From contig JADNEJ010000663.1 of NCBI GenBank assembly GCA_016292295.1, forward strand, positions 1 through 8,941: a stretch of DNA of 8,941 nt, written 5' to 3'. The notes under the pieces are model-generated. The model was given only the letters and a program-made list of their open reading frames with translations. It made no database searches and was not told the DNA's origin. A program made the position numbers and the translations under genes. Source of the DNA: Candidatus Thiodictyon intracellulare. Lineage in GTDB: Bacteria; Pseudomonadota; Gammaproteobacteria; Chromatiales; Chromatiaceae. The stretch's first letter is position 1, and every line of letters begins with the position of its first letter. Below are positions 6,825 through 8,941 of the stretch, one piece after another.

Positions 6825-7853
6825 TACGACGCGGTGGCGGTGGAACTGTGCCGCAGCCGCTTCGCCGCCCTGACCGACTCCCAGGCATTGGCCCGCATGG
6901 ACCTGTTCTCTGTTATCCGTCAGGGACGAGTCTATATGGTCGTGGCCAATCTGGCGCTGGCCGCCTACCAGCAGCGCCTGGCCGACCAGTTCGACATCGA
7001 ACCCGGTGCCGAACAGCGCATCGCCGTGCGCCTGGCCCAGGAGCGGGGGCTGCCGGTGCTGCTGATCGACCGCGAGATCGGCTTGACCTTGAGACGCATC
7101 GCCGCGCGCCTGGGCTGGTGGCGGCGTGCCACACTCTTCGCCGGGCTCCTGACGGCCCTGCTCGCAGGCGAGAAGGTCACCGCGGATGAGATGAAACGGC
7201 TCAAGGAGGGGGACCTGCTCGAGACCGCCTTCGCCGAATTCGCCCAGGATCGCGAGGACCCCTTCGTCCCGCTGATCGCGGAGCATGACCGCTATATGGC
7301 CGCCAAGCTGCGCCTGGAGTCGGAGCGCCTGGCTGGGTTCTACGCGTGCTGGCCGTGGTGGGGGCCGGCCACCTGCCCGGCATCGTCCGCGACCTCGACG
7401 CCGCCCCGGGGGACCTGTAGGCCCGCCTGCGCGAGGCTGATCCTGGTCCTGGTGCTGAGCGGGCTTGCCTGGGGCTTCATCCAGAGCCCGCAACTGGGCT
7501 GGGACCTAGTCCTGTCCTGGGTTCTGATCACCGGCGGGCTCTGTGCTCTGGGCACCCTGATCGCCGGCAGCCACCCGCTGACCATCGCGGCGGGCTTTCT
7601 CGCGGCACCGCTGACCACGCTGCACTCGGCCATCGGCGCCGGGATGGTCACCGGGGCGGTGGAACTGTGGCTGCGGGCGCCGCGCGTGGGGGATTTCAGC
7701 CGCCTGCGCCACGATGCTGCGACCCTCGGCGGCTAGTGGCGCAACCGAGTGGTGCGGGTCTGCGTCGTCTTCCTGCTGAGCAGCCTGGGGGCGGCGCTCG
7801 GGACCTATGTGGGCGAGGTCCTGATCGCGAAACAGCTGCTTGCCTGAGCTCGG

Positions 7854-7877
7854 CCGGGGCCGTCCGCCCGGCCCCGG
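7854..7877 (+). terminator. GC-rich hairpin after the TraB pseudogene
   Basis: CCGGGGCC (7854-7861) pairs perfectly with GGCCCCGG (7870-7877) over an 8-base loop, starting 7 bases after the final TGA. No T run follows, so it could be a factor-independent terminator relic, an mRNA-stabilising hairpin, or part of the adjoining palindromic repeat. Confidence 0.4.
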
Positions 7878-8000
7878 TAGGGCGGATTAAGGCGCGCGGC
7901 ACGGCGCCGCGGACTTGCTCCGACGCTCGGGCGCGCCACATCCACCCCCCCGGCCGCGGTGTCGCGGGCGGGATGGTGGATGCGTTACGCTTATTCACTC
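7878..8000. repeat. Possible REP-like intergenic palindromic repeat
   Basis: The gap between the TraB remnant and the hydrolase gene holds TAGGGCGGATTAAGGCGC (7878-7895) and, near its other end, GGTGGATGCGTTACGC (7975-7990) followed by TTATTCACTC. These resemble the short palindromic intergenic repeats with GGCGGATTA and GGTGGATGCG cores that are common in gammaproteobacterial genomes. GGCGC (7891-7895) and GCGCC (7904-7908) can pair. No second copy is present in the window, so repetitiveness is not shown here. No gene is apparent in this gap. Confidence 0.35.
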
Positions 8001-8038
8001 GGTGAGTGCATTGGCGGCACGACGGCCTGTTTTTGGGC

Positions 8039-8629
8039 TCAGCCCGCCTGCTGCGACTCCTGTCGCTTCCCGCTCAAATGGGGGCGGATACAGTCGATTG
8101 CCTCGTCCAGGTGCTGAAAGGAGTGGTCACCCCCGTCCCAGATCAGCAGCCGACCGCAGCGCCGATAGTGTGACTCGGCGACCCGGTAGTCGATCACCTC
8201 GTCGCCGCGGTCCAGGAAGAGCGTAGTCGGCACCCCGTCGCAGGGGTCGGCGACGCCATAAGCGCGGGTGGCATCGACCAACTCGCGGGTGATCTGATAG
8301 GTCTCTCCGTCCGCCGTGGTCATGGTCTCGCCCAGGTGGGGCGGGAGCAGGTCCCAGGGGATCAGGGCCGGGTTGATCAGGAAGAGATGGGAGAAAGCGA
8401 AACGGCGCGCCAGCCATTGACCATAGAATCCGCCCATGGAACTGCCGACGACGGCCGAGCAGGCCGGTCCAAGGTCCGTGAAGAAGGCCGAGAGCCGCGC
8501 CACCGCCGCCTGCGGGCGGTGGGCCGGATAGTCCGGTGCCAGCACCGGGTAGGGTGACAGCCGCTCGCGCAAGGCCGCGGCCTTGGCCGAGCGGCCGGAA
8601 CTATTGAGTCCGTGGAGATAGACGAGCAT
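8039..8629 (-). CDS. YqiA/YcfP-family alpha/beta-fold hydrolase (predicted esterase)
   Basis: A 196-residue compact serine hydrolase of the YqiA/YcfP group; E. coli YqiA is a carboxylesterase with palmitoyl-CoA and short-ester activity, and the natural substrate is uncertain. The N-terminal YLHGLNSSG (4-12) forms the oxyanion-hole region. The nucleophile is Ser64 in GSSMGG (62-67), the acid is probably Asp143 in RGDEVIDY, and the base is His169 in GGDHSFQH. No signal peptide is seen, so it should act in the cytoplasm. The length and the ATG at 8627-8629 fit the family, since these proteins begin right at the HG strand. The start is preceded by one base and then ten 7-bp tandem repeats in place of any Shine-Dalgarno sequence, so how it is translated is unclear. 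The reading frame is intact, and no operon partner is visible within the window. Confidence 0.9.
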   Translation of the reverse strand: MLVYLHGLNSSGRSAKAAALRERLSPYPVLAPDYPAHRPQAAVARLSAFFTDLGPACSAVVGSSMGGFYGQWLARRFAFSHLFLINPALIPWDLLPPHLGETMTTADGETYQITRELVDATRAYGVADPCDGVPTTLFLDRGDEVIDYRVAESHYRRCGRLLIWDGGDHSFQHLDEAIDCIRPHLSGKRQESQQAG

Positions 8630-8630
8630 G

Positions 8631-8700
8631 TGGTTAGTGGTTAGTGGTTAGTGGTTAGTGGTTAGTGGTTAGTGGTTAGTGGTTAGTGGCTAGTGGCTAG
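8631..8700. repeat. Ten-unit perfect heptamer tandem repeat at the hydrolase start codon
   Basis: Exactly 70 bases made of eight TGGTTAG units (8631-8686) and two TGGCTAG units (8687-8700). It starts one base upstream of the hydrolase ATG, so on the minus strand the array occupies the whole ribosome-binding-site region and extends to the IS end at 8701. Because 7 is not a multiple of 3, and each unit contains TAA or TAG on the hydrolase-sense strand, the coding frame cannot extend into it. Tandem repeats of this type can change copy number by slipped-strand mispairing. Confidence 0.97.
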
Positions 8701-8941
8701 CAGCCTGTCGGACTTCGTGGCCCCGTCGGGGCGGCGGGTCCGGTACATTGTCGGGATCAACCCTGATAGCCGGAGTGCTACTGCCGATGCGCCGCTTCCA
8801 CCCGATGGACCGCGACGCTGACCTGCCCCTACCGCTGTCGGTGCAGGACTGGCTGTCCAAAGGCCGCCTGGCACGCTACGTGGTCAAGGTGGTGGAAGGC
8901 TTGGATCTGAGCGTGCTGGTGCAGGCGTATGGCGGCACTGG
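8701..8941 (+). mobile_element. IS1182-family insertion sequence, left end (runs off the window)
   Basis: The heptamer array stops sharply at 8700 and CAGCCTGTCGGACTTCGTGG follows, which I take as the left inverted-repeat end of the element upstream of its transposase gene at 8787. A short hairpin, GCCCC-GTC-GGGGC, lies within 8719-8731. The right end is outside the window, so the terminal repeat and any target duplication cannot be confirmed. Confidence 0.65.
8787..8941 (+). CDS. IS1182-family transposase, N-terminal fragment
   Basis: Only the first 51 codons are in the window. They read MRRFHPMDRDADLPLPLSVQ, then DWLSKGRLARYVVKVVEGLD and LSVLVQAYGG. This matches the characteristic N-terminal domain of IS1182 (IS5/DDE-type) transposases: a FxPxDRD opening, LPxSxQDWL, the LARxVVxVVExLDLS helix and the AYxGxG turn. 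The catalytic DDE residues would lie further on. A GGAG lies 11 bases before the ATG, rather far but usable. The gene points away from the hydrolase gene. The family call is based on recognised motifs; whether the element is intact cannot be judged here. Confidence 0.88.
   Translation, partial: MRRFHPMDRDADLPLPLSVQDWLSKGRLARYVVKVVEGLDLSVLVQAYGGT

Larger units (their letters stand above)
6497..7847 (+). pseudogene. TraB-family membrane protein gene, broken by a MITE, frameshifts and nonsense codons
   Basis: Remnant of a TraB/PrgY-like (pheromone-shutdown-related) protein, a conserved family with a soluble TraB domain followed by C-terminal membrane segments; its bacterial role is poorly defined. 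The N-terminus (frame 2) has RVTLLGTAHVSRVSVEQV, then the MITE interrupts after IEGGN. The continuation in frame 3 has YDAVAVELC, MDLFSVIRQG, ANLALAAYQQRLADQF, LLIDREIGLTLRRIAAR and RLKEGDLLE. Near 7335-7345 the coding frame switches to VLAVVGAGHLPGIVRDL, which meets TAG at 7418-7420. Coding resumes in frame 3 near 7437 with membrane segments from LILVLVLSG to VGDFSRL. A TAG at 7734-7736 is followed in frame by WRNRVVRV and FLLSSLGAALGTYVG, ending in TGA at 7845-7847. That TAG falls where the family usually has the first Trp of WWRNR. Without the MITE and target duplication, about 1,218 bases remain, near full family length. The start at 6497 (or the adjacent ATG at 6500, which is out of frame) is tentative; ATG 6539 is an alternative. 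Confidence 0.85.

Noticed and set aside
8035..8045. GGGCT-C-AGCCC next to a T run as a terminator of the hydrolase gene
   Set aside because: The T run is on the plus strand, upstream of the hairpin, so on the hydrolase strand it reads as an A run; the one-base loop is also not feasible as drawn.
8631..8700. The heptamer array as a CRISPR array
   Set aside because: The units are contiguous 7-mers with no spacers; it is a simple tandem repeat.

Overview
The window looks like a chromosomal stretch of a high-GC gammaproteobacterium. The glnE–ilvE–(CHCC zinc-finger) order, the TraB-family protein and the protein signatures suggest a purple sulfur bacterium of the Chromatiaceae or a close relative; this taxonomic placement is inference. 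The left ~480 bases are much more AT-rich than the rest and appear foreign.

Layout. (1) Bases 1-480: mobile-element debris. It holds a degenerate C-terminal half of an IS630-type DDE transposase (about 199-435, plus strand) and, just before it, a 23-base sequence resembling the terminal inverted repeat of the MITE described below. The debris ends where a short UPF0175-type antitoxin gene (479-664, minus strand) appears to be cut off. (2) Bases 796-5833: an intact minus-strand cluster, in transcription order hexose-6-phosphate mutarotase, glnE, ilvE, small CHCC zinc-finger protein. Mutarotase and glnE overlap by one base (TAATG). glnE makes the enzyme that adenylylates and deadenylylates glutamine synthetase, and ilvE makes the branched-chain aminotransferase, so the cluster links nitrogen control with amino-acid synthesis. 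(3) Bases 5963-7847: two divergent genes, both broken. The minus-strand gene coded for a small lipoprotein; its expected ATG is ATA and it has an internal in-frame TGA. The plus-strand gene coded for a TraB-family membrane protein; it carries a 124-bp MITE with a 9-bp target duplication, two further frame changes and two TAG codons. (4) Bases 8039-8941: an intact YqiA/YcfP-like hydrolase (minus strand) whose start codon is preceded by ten perfect tandem 7-bp units instead of a ribosome-binding site. The left end of an IS1182-family insertion sequence abuts the array, and its transposase runs off the window.

Overall, conserved housekeeping genes sit in the middle, flanked on both sides by transposition and gene decay. 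I found no defence system or other clearly new multi-gene system. The most notable items are the MITE (with a possible relative at the left edge), the heptamer array at the hydrolase start, and the doubly lesioned lipoprotein gene.
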